64,000 nucleotides of DNA from contig NZ_FNWU01000003.1 in NCBI RefSeq assembly GCF_900108505.1, positions 124,001 through 188,000 of the forward strand. Direction: 5' to 3'. Under the pieces are notes generated by a model, which had not been told where the DNA came from, searched no databases, and saw only the letters and a list, made by a program, of their open reading frames with translations. Below, one piece after another: positions 18,152-26,596 of this stretch; within the stretch, counting starts at the first letter, position 1; each line of letters opens with the position of its first letter. The DNA is from Halopenitus malekzadehii (GTDB lineage: Archaea > Halobacteriota > Halobacteria > Halobacteriales > Haloferacaceae). The translations under genes and the position numbers were made by a program.

Positions 18152-18802
18152 TCACCCAAGGACCGCGACCACGCTCCAGATCCCCGTCACGGCGAACAGC
18201 GGGATCGTGAGGTTGTCGTCGACGGGCTGGCCGCGGATCAGCGGCGGAAGCCCATCGGCGATCGTCGCACCGATCGCGCCGACGACCGCCGCGAGGGTGC
18301 CGATCGTGGGTCCGAACGCCGGGACCGTGATTGGGACGGCGACGGCGACACAGACGAAGAAGGTGATGATCCAGACCGCCGGGCGTTTGTACTCGTCGGC
18401 TGCGTTCCTCCCGAGCGCGCCGCTTACGGGATCGCCGAACGCCAGCATCCACAGCGTGGGGATGGCGATCGACGGGGAAAACCAGACCACGACGCCGGTC
18501 ATACTCAGCTGGTAGAGGGCGTATCCCGCCACGTTGTCCCGCTCGTAGGAGCGCGTCAGCGTCCGAAAGATCGCGTGGTCGCACCCGATCCCGAGTCGAA
18601 GGAACTCGAGGACTGCGACGACACACAGCCCGGCAAGCAGGAGGATCCGCGTTTCGGGCCAGTCGATCCATCCCAGCAGATACGGCGCGACATAAAAGGC
18701 CCCGCCCGCGTGAACGAGCCGGCGCTCCAGCTCTATCCGGTCGCGCCAGCCGGCTGAACCCGAATCGTGGGCGCTCTCGCTCTCGGGTCGGGGAGCCGGC
18801 AT
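18152..18802 (-). CDS. Dolichol kinase/phosphatidate cytidylyltransferase-like membrane protein
   Basis: 216 residues with a short hydrophilic N-terminus and about six to seven hydrophobic segments. ELERRLVHAGGAFYVAPYL resembles the opening of the dolichol/phytol kinase family (R-K/R-x-x-H). FGDPVSGALGR and IADGLPPLIRGQPVDDNL fit the family's CTP-binding and active-site loops (F-x-D-x-x-A-x-x-x-G and DG). The likely role is CTP-dependent phosphorylation of a polyprenol, for lipid carriers of S-layer glycosylation, or of a phytol-like alcohol. It is the last gene of the CBS-glyS operon, five bases after glyS. Family is fairly sure, substrate is inference. Confidence 0.75.
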   Translation of the reverse strand: MPAPRPESESAHDSGSAGWRDRIELERRLVHAGGAFYVAPYLLGWIDWPETRILLLAGLCVVAVLEFLRLGIGCDHAIFRTLTRSYERDNVAGYALYQLSMTGVVVWFSPSIAIPTLWMLAFGDPVSGALGRNAADEYKRPAVWIITFFVCVAVAVPITVPAFGPTIGTLAAVVGAIGATIADGLPPLIRGQPVDDNLTIPLFAVTGIWSVVAVLG

Positions 18803-18807
18803 CCGCC

Positions 18808-20604
18808 TCAGGCGGCCTCGACGTCCGTCTCGACCGAGTCGTATCGTTCGAGAAGGGTCTCGAAGCTCGCCGCATCACCGTCGCCGAGCAGTGCGGCCAG
18901 TTCCTCCGCGAGCGCGTCGACCGGGACTCGGACCTGCCTCGCCGCGTCACGCTCGCGGACCGTGACCGAATCGGGACCCTCGCCCTCGAGCCCGTCGCGG
19001 TCGACCGTGACGCAGAACGGCGTGCCGATCTCGTCCTGTCGCCGGTAGCGCCGGCCGATCGATCCGGAGTCATCGTGGGCCACCGAGAGCCCGTGGCCGC
19101 GGAGGTCCCCGGCGATTCGGTCGGCGAGGTCGACCAGGCGGTCGTCGTTGCTCACGAGCGGGAACACCGCGACGTCGACCGGTGCAATCTCGGGCGCGAG
19201 TTCGAGGTACGTGCGCTCCTCGCCGTCGATCTCGTCGACGGTGTAGGCGTGCGCCAGGACGGTCTGGACGATCCGACCGATCCCGAACGAGGGCTCGATG
19301 ACGCTCGGGATGATGTGTTCGCCGGTCTCCGTCTCCGTCTCGATCGAGAAGTTCGCGACGTCCGTGTCGACGGTGGCGGCGTCGTCATCCGGAAGATCGA
19401 CGGTCACCGTCTCGGCATCGAAGGCGTCAGGGTCGCGTTCGGCCAGCGCCTCGAGCGCCTCGGCGACCGCACCGGCGTCCCCGCCGAACTCGGGACCGAG
19501 CACGGACATGTCGGGATCGACCGTCGCCCGCTCGACCGTCTTGGGCTCGTCGTACCGCTTGAAGACGGTGAAGGAGTCGTCGGCGTGGGCGTCGTGTTTC
19601 GAGAGGTCGTAGGTGCCTCGGTCGGCGAATCCGGCGATCTCGATCCAGTCGCCGCCGACCTCGCTTTCGGCGTCCCAGCAGTCGGCCGCGTAGTGGGCAC
19701 GCTCGCCGGGGAGGTGCTGCCGGAACCGGAACCGGCCCATGTCGACCCCGATCCGTTCGTACCACTCCTGCGCGACGCCGAGGTAGTAGCCGACCCACGC
19801 CGAGCCGATGACGCCGTCAGCGACCGCCTCGCCGACCGTCGTGTCGAGGTAGTCCCCGTCGTCGGCCTCCTGTGCGGCGGCCGGATAGAGCCGGACGTCG
19901 ACGTCGGCGACGCGGTCGAGCGGCGGGTCGTCGTCCTCGGGGTCGATGAACTGTTCGAGCTCGGCCTGGGTGAACTCCCGGAGCCGCAGGAGGCCGCCCC
20001 GCGGCGAGATCTCGTTACGGTAAGCCGGACCGATCTGGGTGACCCCGAACGGGAGCTGTCCGCGGGCGTACGCCTTGATCCGCGGGAACTCGACGAAGAT
20101 GCCCTGTGCGGTCTCGGGACGAAGGTATCCGGGCTGTGCGTCGCCGGGGCCGATGTTCGTCGAGAACATCAGGTTGAAGTCCTCGACGTCCTGGCCCGCA
20201 AGCGGCGTCCCGCAGTTCGGACAGGCGATGTCGTGGTCGCGGATGAGCAGCTCGACCTCCGAGCCAGGAAGCGTCTCCGCGTCCGCGATCGACGTTGCGT
20301 CCTCGATGAGGTGGTCAGCGCGGTGGGAGACTCCACACTCGCCGCACTCGACGAGCATGTCGTCGAATCCGTCGAGGTGACCCGACGCCTCGAAGACGGG
20401 CTCGGGCATCACGGTCGGGGCCTCGATCTCGTGGTTCCCCTCCTTGAGCGTGAACCGGTCGCGCCAGGCGTCCTCGACGTTCCGCTTGAGCGCGGCGCCG
20501 CGCGGACCGAAGGTATAAAAACCGGCCGTCCCGCCGTAGGCGCCGTTCGAGCCGAAGAAGAACCCCCGGCGCTTCGCCAGCTCGATGAGCTGCTCGCCGG
20601 CCAT
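18808..20604 (-). CDS. glyS: Glycyl-tRNA synthetase (homodimeric archaeal/eukaryotic type)
   Basis: 598 residues, class II synthetase. The N-terminus (LIELAKRRGFFFGSNGAYGG and FYTFGPRGAALKRNVEDAW) holds motif 1. VEFPRIKAYARGQLPFGVTQ leads to motif 2 (AYRNEISPRGGLLRLREFTQ), and motif 3 appears as PSVIEPSFGIGRIVQTVLAH. A zinc-ribbon-like insertion has CGECG and CPNCG. The C-terminal anticodon domain (ELAPEIAPVDVAVFPLVSND) is intact. The start follows the CBS gene stop by three bases and the dolichol kinase-like gene follows by five, so the three form an operon. The length is normal for archaeal GlyRS. Confidence 0.96.
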   Translation of the reverse strand: MAGEQLIELAKRRGFFFGSNGAYGGTAGFYTFGPRGAALKRNVEDAWRDRFTLKEGNHEIEAPTVMPEPVFEASGHLDGFDDMLVECGECGVSHRADHLIEDATSIADAETLPGSEVELLIRDHDIACPNCGTPLAGQDVEDFNLMFSTNIGPGDAQPGYLRPETAQGIFVEFPRIKAYARGQLPFGVTQIGPAYRNEISPRGGLLRLREFTQAELEQFIDPEDDDPPLDRVADVDVRLYPAAAQEADDGDYLDTTVGEAVADGVIGSAWVGYYLGVAQEWYERIGVDMGRFRFRQHLPGERAHYAADCWDAESEVGGDWIEIAGFADRGTYDLSKHDAHADDSFTVFKRYDEPKTVERATVDPDMSVLGPEFGGDAGAVAEALEALAERDPDAFDAETVTVDLPDDDAATVDTDVANFSIETETETGEHIIPSVIEPSFGIGRIVQTVLAHAYTVDEIDGEERTYLELAPEIAPVDVAVFPLVSNDDRLVDLADRIAGDLRGHGLSVAHDDSGSIGRRYRRQDEIGTPFCVTVDRDGLEGEGPDSVTVRERDAARQVRVPVDALAEELAALLGDGDAASFETLLERYDSVETDVEAA

Positions 20605-20607
20605 CGC

Positions 20608-21456
20608 TTACAGCCCCTCCAGCAGGTCGACGTCCCGAACGATGCCGGAGAGCTCGCCGCCGCTGACGAGCGGGATCTGTTCGACGTCGTTGGAGATCAT
20701 CTCCTGGGCCGTTGCCGCAGCGGTCCGCCGCCCCGAGACCGTCACGACGTCGGCGGTCATGAACTCGCTGACGGGGCCGACCGGCAGTTCGACGTTGCGC
20801 GTCGGGAGATACCGGTTGCCGACCGCCTTGATCCCCTCCCAGGCCCACTCGTCGTCCTGGTTGGCGAAGCTGTCCCCGGTTCCCTCCTCACCCTCGACGA
20901 CGCGAGCGACCGCGAGGATGTCGACCTCGGTGAGGATCCCCGCCATCGTCGCGTCGTCGTCGAGAACGACCGCGTACGGAACGGCCGAGAGGCCGATCTC
21001 GCGTCCGGCCACCGGGAGCGGCGCGTCGACGTAGGTGGCGTTGACCGACGGCGTCGCGAGGTCGCCGACCGCGGCGTCCCCGTCGACGTCCTCGCGCGCG
21101 ATGGCGCGAACGACGTCGGTCACGGTGAGGATCCCCACGAGCGCGTCACCGTCGACGACCGGCAGGCGACGTGCGTCCTCGGCGACCATCACGGCGGCCG
21201 CCTCCCGGATGTCCACGTCGGCGCCGGTCGTCGGGACATCCCGCATCAACATCGCGAGCTGGTCCTCGTCGGGATGATCGATCAGGTCGTCGCGGGAGAC
21301 CAGGCCGCGGTAGACCTCGCCCGAGTCGGTCTCCTTGACGACGGGAACGGAGGAGAATCCGTGGTCCTGAATGTACTCGAGGACGTCGTCGCGCGTCCCG
21401 GGGATCTCGACGACGACGAGATCGGAGCGTGGCGTCATCGCGTCGGCTACGTTCAT
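20608..21456 (-). CDS. Four-CBS-domain protein
   Basis: 282 residues from MNVADAMTPRSDLVVVEIPG, chosen over an upstream GTG-type extension because MNVADAMT is a typical CBS start. It has four CBS motifs: residues 1-55, about 66-120 (DVDIREAAAVMVAEDARRLP with GILTVTDVVRAI), about 125-180 (GILTEVDILAVARV) and about 225-282 (FMTADVVTVSGRRTAAATAQ). CBS pairs bind adenine nucleotides and often sense energy state. Its coupling to glyS, three bases apart, is of note, though no partner enzyme domain is fused. It is preceded by an AT-rich spacer of 280 bases. Confidence 0.88.
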   Translation of the reverse strand: MNVADAMTPRSDLVVVEIPGTRDDVLEYIQDHGFSSVPVVKETDSGEVYRGLVSRDDLIDHPDEDQLAMLMRDVPTTGADVDIREAAAVMVAEDARRLPVVDGDALVGILTVTDVVRAIAREDVDGDAAVGDLATPSVNATYVDAPLPVAGREIGLSAVPYAVVLDDDATMAGILTEVDILAVARVVEGEEGTGDSFANQDDEWAWEGIKAVGNRYLPTRNVELPVGPVSEFMTADVVTVSGRRTAAATAQEMISNDVEQIPLVSGGELSGIVRDVDLLEGL

Positions 21457-21586
21457 AGCCCGCCTTTCGCCACCATACCTCTTGTATACTGCGAAGGGCG
21501 CCCGACGGTTCACGCCGTATCGACCGTTCGATCACGGTGCCGTCGGGGTTCGACCGATATCGGCGTCTCCGCCCGGTATCAGTTTC

Positions 21587-21600
21587 AATACCAAGGTATT
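21587..21600. promoter_or_regulatory. Short AT-rich inverted repeat between the CBS gene and the small gene at 21736
   Basis: AATACC (21587-21592) and GGTATT (21595-21600) flank AA. It lies in the AT-rich spacer between two divergent genes and could be an operator; no regulator is adjacent. Confidence 0.3.
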
Positions 21601-21705
21601 ATTGAACGGTAAACACCACATCCACACGCTTGGAAACGTGTTCGATAGTCGTTTGTCCACCACGATCGTGTATACCGCCGCGGTTCGTGGATTCGGTTCG
21701 ATGAG

Positions 21706-21712
21706 TTTATAT
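21706..21712 (+). promoter_or_regulatory. TATA box of the small gene at 21736
   Basis: TTTATAT sits 24-30 bases before the ATG at 21736. This argues for that codon as the leaderless start, not the ATG at 21727. Confidence 0.5.
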
Positions 21713-21735
21713 GTGAGTGCGAATTGATGTCAACC

Positions 21736-21960
21736 ATGTCACGGAGTTCCACCCCCTGGGACGAGCCGGACACCAAACCACGCGACCCGCCGCTGCCGCA
21801 CGCGCGGGACGCGCTCGAGCCGGTGTCATCACCCGACGTAATGGCGTCGATCGACGCCACCCCGTCCCGGTCGGAGTTCGTCATCGCGGACGTCTCCCGG
21901 GAGGACGCGTGGGTGTCGGTCGAGGAGTCCGACGCCACGGTCCTCGAGGAGTGGTGCTAA
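21736..21960 (+). CDS. Small conserved-looking haloarchaeal protein (DUF7556-like)
   Basis: 74 residues from MSRSSTPWDEPD. The first 35 residues are Pro/Asp-rich and disordered. The second half, VMASIDATPSRSEFVIADVS followed by REDAWVSVEESDATVLEEWC, resembles small haloarchaeal proteins that share an (V)MASID...FIIADV..D.AWLS pattern, which I associate with DUF7556 from memory. It ends in a lone Cys. Start choice is set by a TATA box 24-30 bases upstream. Function unknown. It is convergent with panE. Confidence 0.65.
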   Translation: MSRSSTPWDEPDTKPRDPPLPHARDALEPVSSPDVMASIDATPSRSEFVIADVSREDAWVSVEESDATVLEEWC

Positions 21961-21997
21961 CCGTTCGGAGCGACCGCAGAGAGCGGCGACGGTCCTT

Positions 21998-22049
21998 AGC
22001 CACCACCGCCGTCAGAGCAATCTCCGCCCTCAGCCACCACCGCCGTCAG
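21998..22049. repeat. 18-bp direct repeat, two copies 34 bp apart, overlapping the panE stop
   Basis: AGCCACCACCGCCGTCAG occurs at 21998-22015 and 22032-22049. The second copy contains the panE stop codon. The repeat lies between two convergent genes. Confidence 0.8.
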
Positions 22050-22978
22050 CGGTGCGAGAGTCCACGTCCGGCGGCGTCGGTCGGTCGAAGACCTCGTTCG
22101 CGTTCCCACGCCCGAACCAGCGCCGCGATCGTTCGACAGGTCGGCGTCTCGACGCCGTGGGTCTCCCCGCGGTCGATCGCCGCCCCGTAGATCGCGTCCA
22201 CCTCGGTCGAGCGCTCGGCCGCCCGGTCCTGCCGCATCGAGGAGTGGTTCGCCGCCGTCGCGTCCGCGACGCGTTCGAGGGCCGCGAGCGCGTCGCCGTT
22301 TGAGAGGTCGACCCCCTCGGCACGGGCGACCACCGCGACCTCGCAGGCCGCCTCGCGAGCGACCTCACTCGCGGGGCCGGCGGCCACCGCGGCGTTGTCG
22401 ACGTCGGCGAGCGCCGTCGGCCCGTTGATCCCGGCGTTGACCGCCAGCTTGCGGAAGCGACGCCGGGGCATATCGGCCGCCGAGGCGGCCGTGATCCCGG
22501 CGGCACGGAACGCCGACGCGACGCGCTCGGCGGCGGGGTCCTGCCCCCCCGAGAGCGCTCCGACCGTCACCTCCCCGACGCCGGTACACTCGACGCGTCC
22601 GGGCGCCACCAGGCGCGCGCCGTAGGTGGCCGTGCCCGCGAGGATGCGCGTGTCCAGCGCCGCGAGGAGCCGTTCCTCGGTGAGTCCGTTCTGGAGGGAG
22701 ACCACGGTGTCGTAGCGACCGGTCGCGAGCACGCGGGCGGCGGCGTCGGTGTCGCCGGCCTTCGTCGTCACGACCGCCAGGTCGGCACGCTCGCCCGTGC
22801 CGTCGGTGAGCGCGCGCGGCCGTGTGTGTGCCTCGATCGCCCCCTCGATCCGGAGGCCGTCCTCGCGAACCCGGCACATATGTGGGTCCCGACCGACGAG
22901 CGTGACGTCGTGGGTTCGGGCGAGCAGCCCGCCGACCAGGCTCCCGAGGCTGCCGGCGCCGAAGACGAGGATCCGCAT
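22046..22978 (-). CDS. panE: Ketopantoate reductase family protein (2-dehydropantoate 2-reductase)
   Basis: 310 residues from MRILVFGAGSLGSLVGGLLA, with the NADP-binding GAGSLGS motif at residues 7-13. LAVVTTKAGDTDAAA holds the family Lys (K-A/T), SLQNGL the Gln-Asn-Gly pair, and RRRFRKLAVNAGINGPTALADV the catalytic Lys and the N-x-x-x-N-P/G-T segment, followed by the C-terminal Glu/Asp region (RAAERSTEVDAIYG). PanE reduces 2-ketopantoate to pantoate for coenzyme A; haloarchaea may instead use it on other 2-keto acids. Start chosen at the fold's first residues. It is convergent with the small gene, and a 566-base AT-rich gap lies upstream. Confidence 0.9.
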   Translation of the reverse strand: MRILVFGAGSLGSLVGGLLARTHDVTLVGRDPHMCRVREDGLRIEGAIEAHTRPRALTDGTGERADLAVVTTKAGDTDAAARVLATGRYDTVVSLQNGLTEERLLAALDTRILAGTATYGARLVAPGRVECTGVGEVTVGALSGGQDPAAERVASAFRAAGITAASAADMPRRRFRKLAVNAGINGPTALADVDNAAVAAGPASEVAREAACEVAVVARAEGVDLSNGDALAALERVADATAANHSSMRQDRAAERSTEVDAIYGAAIDRGETHGVETPTCRTIAALVRAWERERGLRPTDAAGRGLSHR

Positions 22979-23544
22979 ACATCCGGATCCGACGTGGATC
23001 GGCAAAACGGTTGGTGGTCCAGGGGCGGAAAGCGATCGATGGTTCCGAAGCGGACGGCCAGCCGGGACATCGGCCGGTCGATCCTCGATCCGCGGCGGAC
23101 CAAAACATCGAATTTATATATTGAATTGTGATCAGACATATTATTAATAATATAAGATGGCGTTCGGACGTCACCGACGCGTCAGAGACGGCGTCGACGT
23201 CGCCGATCACCGGAATACGCGCGTTATTCGGCACATCGATCCGGGGCGCAGCAACGACCAGCGATCGAGACGCGATCGGCGACGACGATCGGAGTTCACG
23301 GACGGTTTTACCGATTTCTACGTGTCTCAATCGCTATGTGAGGTATCGATGGAGGAAGATATTATTTTGTTTATATAGCATTTGAATTAATATAGTATAT
23401 GAATATACACATTATATTACTCTTCTAAGGACGCCCGTGCGTCATCGGAGTACCGATCACCCATCATACTGATCCCGCACACCCGATCCCGCACACCCGA
23501 TCCCGCACACCCGATCCGGCCCCTTCCCGGGGGCACGGCGGGAC
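22979..23544. other. 566-base AT-rich gap between panE and the 2-hydroxyacid dehydrogenase gene
   Basis: The middle (about 23110-23440) is clearly AT-rich with runs such as atattattaataatat and ttaatatagtatatgaatat. That is unusual here and suggests a promoter area or acquired DNA. Reading frames in it are short and compositionally unconvincing, and I support no gene. A 14-bp tandem repeat occupies 23471-23512. The panE promoter should lie in the left part. Confidence 0.6.
23471..23517. repeat. 14-bp tandem repeat, three copies, 3' of the 2-hydroxyacid dehydrogenase gene
   Basis: GATCCCGCACACCC is repeated three times from 23471, followed by a partial GATCC. It lies about 30 bases beyond the stop codon at 23545 of the minus-strand gene. 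Confidence 0.85.
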
Positions 23545-24507
23545 TCACTCGAGGACGTCCGGGTTGGCGACGTACTCCTCGTCGACCGTCCGCCCCTCGA
23601 GGACGGCGATGAGGTTCTCCGCGGTGACGTTGAGCATCATCGTCCGCGTCTCGACGGTGGCGCCGGCGAGGTGTGGCGTCGTGAGGGTGTCGTCCCGGCC
23701 GAGCACGGGGTCGTCCGGCGACGGCGGTTCCTCGTGGAACACGTCCAGCACCGCGCCGCCGATCCGATCCTCCTCGAGAACGTCGTGGAGCGCCTCGCGG
23801 TCGATCACGGCACCGCGTGAGGTGTTGACGAGGAGGGCCGACTCCCGCATCGCGTCGAGTTCGTCCGCGCCGATCAACCCGCGCGTTTCCGGGGTGAGCC
23901 GGACGTGAACCGAGGTGACGTCCGACGTCGCGAGCAGGTCGTCGAACGAGACGAGCTCCGCGCCGACGTCGGCGGCCTGCTCCTCGGAGATATAGGGGTC
24001 GTACGCGACGATCCGCTCACAGAACGGGCGGATCCGTTTCGCCGTCTCGGAGCCGGCGGCCCCGAGTCCGATGATGCCGACGGTCTTGCCGCGCAGTTCC
24101 GTCCCCCACCAGTCCTGCGAGCGCCAGCCGCCGGCCTCGATGTGGTCCTGTGCCTCGGGAATGCGCCGGATGTGTGAAAGGATCGCGCCGACGGTGAACT
24201 CCGAGACCGCGACCGCGTTCATCCCGGGCGTGTGCAGGACGACGACGCCCTCCTCGGTGGCCGCCTCGACGTCGATGTTGTCGATTCCCGACCCCGGCTT
24301 CGCGATCGCTTTGAGGTTCGGCGCGTTTCGAATGAGGTCGGCGTCGTACTCGTTTTCCGAGTGGACGAACAGGCCCTCGGCGCCGTCGACGTAGTCGCGG
24401 AGCGTTTGGGGGTCGTAGCGTTGCTTGTCGATCACGCGGACGTTGACGCCGTCGAAGGCCGACTCGACGCGATCGATCGATCGCGTACTGAGGATGTCGT
24501 GGCTCAC
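23545..24507 (-). CDS. D-isomer-specific 2-hydroxyacid dehydrogenase (phosphoglycerate dehydrogenase-like)
   Basis: 320 residues, starting with GTG at 24507 (MSHDILSTRSIDRVESAF). It has the NAD-binding motif VGIIGLGAAGSETAK (about residues 145-160) and the catalytic triad regions: Arg in VHVRLTPETRGLI, Glu in DVFHEEPPSPDDP and His in TPHLAGATVETR. The family includes 3-phosphoglycerate dehydrogenase, hydroxypyruvate reductase and other 2-oxoacid reductases. It lacks the ACT or ASB domain of SerA, so it is probably a catabolic 2-hydroxyacid dehydrogenase. The next gene upstream on the same strand is an MmgE/PrpD protein, 109 bases away, so co-transcription is possible. Substrate unknown. Confidence 0.9.
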   Translation of the reverse strand: MSHDILSTRSIDRVESAFDGVNVRVIDKQRYDPQTLRDYVDGAEGLFVHSENEYDADLIRNAPNLKAIAKPGSGIDNIDVEAATEEGVVVLHTPGMNAVAVSEFTVGAILSHIRRIPEAQDHIEAGGWRSQDWWGTELRGKTVGIIGLGAAGSETAKRIRPFCERIVAYDPYISEEQAADVGAELVSFDDLLATSDVTSVHVRLTPETRGLIGADELDAMRESALLVNTSRGAVIDREALHDVLEEDRIGGAVLDVFHEEPPSPDDPVLGRDDTLTTPHLAGATVETRTMMLNVTAENLIAVLEGRTVDEEYVANPDVLE

Positions 24508-24616
24508 GAGGCGCCATTACCACCCATGTGTGAAAACTGTTCGGGGGAGCGTGGGCGATGGTGGGGGTGGTGGATGAATCCGGGTGCTGGTGACCGAGAC
24601 CGGCGCCAGGCGCGGA

Positions 24617-25963
24617 TCAGGCGACGATATCGCGGAACGTCTCGAGGTCGGCGTCCTCGAGGGTCCGGATCGTCTCCGCGAGGTCGTCGACGCGCTCGGG
24701 GTCGAGTCGGGTCTCGGCACATTCGCGGAACTTCGCCTGAAGCCGCTCCTCGCTGACCGGGTTGTTCGGGCTGCCCGGAGCGTACTGCATCTCCCCGCGA
24801 AGGCTCTCGCCGGACGTGGTGGTCACGCGGACGATGGCACCGTATCCCGCGAACTCCTCGTCGAACAGGTTCTCCTCGAACGCACGCGACACCATCGAAA
24901 CGGCCTCCTTCGTCGCCGGCTCCTGGACGTACTCGTCGGTGAACTCGTGAATGCCGGCGTCGCCCTCACGGAGCACTGCGGCGAGGCAGAACTCGATGGA
25001 GAACTTCGCCTGCAGGGCGTTATCCGGCTGTTCGTGGTGGAGCATCTCGCTGGCCGCGTCGTCGAGGGTCACGACGACGTCCTCGACGGTCTCGGGCGAG
25101 AGGTCGTGTTCCTGGACGAGATCGCGCATCGCGTCCATCGCGGCGTGGGTGATCACGCCGGACGGATACGGCTTGAACCCGATGTCGGGGACCGCCCAGT
25201 CCGAGCCGAGACCGTCGGTGATCTCGGCGGGGTCGTAGGCGTCGTCGATCGTCATCACGCGGTTGTAGCCGATCTTCCCCTCGAGGATCTCGGTATCGGC
25301 CGTGAATCCGGAGCGAGCCAGCAGCGCGGCCCGAACGCCGATCTGTGCCGCGTGGCCGGCGTGGAGCGGCTTCGTCATCGTTCCGAAGTTCTTCTTCAGC
25401 GCCGAGGAGCCGGAGGCGACGATCCCCAGCGCGTTAGGAATCGCGTCGCCCTCGAGGTCCAGCACCGTCGCCGCCGCGGCAGCAGCACCGAACGATCCCG
25501 CGGTGCCGGTGCTGTGCCATCCGTTCTGGTAGTGTTCGGGATACGTACTGTGACCGACCCGGTAGGCGACCTCACAGCCGACGACGTAGCCGGTGAGGAG
25601 GTCGGTACTCGAGGCGTCGACCTCGTCGGCGGCGGCCAGCGCCGCCGAGAAGACGGGTGAGGTCGGGTGGATCACGATCGACTCGAAGGTGTCGTCGTAG
25701 TCGACGGCGTGGCCGAACGCCCCGTTCGCGAGCGCGGCGGCCGGCGCCGACCGCGGCTCACGGGCATACACGGTCGCCTCCCCGTCCCCGCCGTGGGCGT
25801 CGACGTAGTCGTAGATCGTGTCGCCGAGTTCGTGGTGGGCCCCGAACAGCGAGACCCCGACGTTGTCCATGATCGCGGTCTTGGCGTGATCGAGTACCGG
25901 ATCCGGGATGTCGTCGTAGGTCGTCGACTCGATGAACTCACAGAGTACGGCTGTTTCTCCCAT
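24617..25963 (-). CDS. MmgE/PrpD family protein, copy 1
   Basis: 448 residues from MGETAVLCEFIESTTYDDIP. The family includes 2-methylcitrate dehydratase, cis-aconitate decarboxylase and iminodisuccinate epimerase, all acting on di- or tricarboxylates. Active-site stretches are present: FGHAVDYDDTFESIVIHPTS (acidic residues and HP), FGTMTKPLHAGHAAQIGVRA (Lys and His), and GFKPYPSGVITHAAMDAM. The C-terminal half has YAPGSPNNPVSEERLQAKF. It is closest in motifs to copy 2 (31473-32852) and differs clearly from copy 3 (40555-41931). A UspA gene and an MFS permease lie upstream. Exact reaction unknown. Confidence 0.88.
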   Translation of the reverse strand: MGETAVLCEFIESTTYDDIPDPVLDHAKTAIMDNVGVSLFGAHHELGDTIYDYVDAHGGDGEATVYAREPRSAPAAALANGAFGHAVDYDDTFESIVIHPTSPVFSAALAAADEVDASSTDLLTGYVVGCEVAYRVGHSTYPEHYQNGWHSTGTAGSFGAAAAAATVLDLEGDAIPNALGIVASGSSALKKNFGTMTKPLHAGHAAQIGVRAALLARSGFTADTEILEGKIGYNRVMTIDDAYDPAEITDGLGSDWAVPDIGFKPYPSGVITHAAMDAMRDLVQEHDLSPETVEDVVVTLDDAASEMLHHEQPDNALQAKFSIEFCLAAVLREGDAGIHEFTDEYVQEPATKEAVSMVSRAFEENLFDEEFAGYGAIVRVTTTSGESLRGEMQYAPGSPNNPVSEERLQAKFRECAETRLDPERVDDLAETIRTLEDADLETFRDIVA

Positions 25964-26044
25964 ACCCGGGAGTCGCCGTCCGGTCACATTAGCGTTTCGT
26001 TGTCACGGATCACGGTCGACGAGCTGACACCGGTTGCTCGTCGG

Positions 26045-26440
26045 TCATTCCGCCGGAACGGTCACGACCGGGATCTCCGTCGAGAGCAACACGGATTGCG
26101 TCACGCTGCCGAACAACGCCTTGCCGATCGGCGTCTGCTTCCGGCCGCCGACAACGAGGTAGCGGGCATCGATCGAATTCGTGTAGCTCACGAGCTCCTG
26201 TGCCGGGTCCCCGATCCGGCCGACCGGGACGAAGTCGTCGGTCACCTCTGAGGCGATGTCCGCCGCGTCGCTTTCGGCACCCTCGAGAACCGTCTCCGTA
26301 CCGCCGCTTGCCGCCTCGACTTCCTCGCGGTCGCGAACGTGCACGACGTGAAGCTCCTCATTGAACGCGCCGGCAAGGGTCCGTCCCTCGGAGACACTAT
26401 CGACATCGGTCGTGTCGTCAACGGCTGCCACGATTACCAT
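26045..26440 (-). CDS. Universal stress protein (UspA family)
   Basis: 131 residues from MVIVAAVDDTTDVDSVSEG. The nucleotide-binding pattern G(2x)G(9x)G(S/T) appears as VVGGRKQTPIGKALFGSVTQ, followed by the VLLSTEIPVVTVP end strand, so ATP binding is likely. It lies 81 bases from the MmgE/PrpD gene on the same strand and is divergent from the MFS gene. A stress-related partner of the permease or the dehydratase is possible, but UspA proteins occur beside many unrelated genes. Confidence 0.88.
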   Translation of the reverse strand: MVIVAAVDDTTDVDSVSEGRTLAGAFNEELHVVHVRDREEVEAASGGTETVLEGAESDAADIASEVTDDFVPVGRIGDPAQELVSYTNSIDARYLVVGGRKQTPIGKALFGSVTQSVLLSTEIPVVTVPAE

Positions 26441-26596
26441 ATCCGGTATCGACAGGGCGGACCATAATAACGGTTGGGGGTAGCTGTCGGAGAGCCCGTC
26501 CTCACGACGCCGATCGGATCCGGTAAGACCCCACAGAAACCGAAGAGGTAAACCGGCGTGCGAGAAATCCGTCGCGAAGGAGTCACACACAGTACA

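Noticed and set aside
23128-23385. 85-residue frame in the AT-rich gap after panE
   Set aside because: Codes across a region of biased AT composition, unlike the acidic proteins of this organism.
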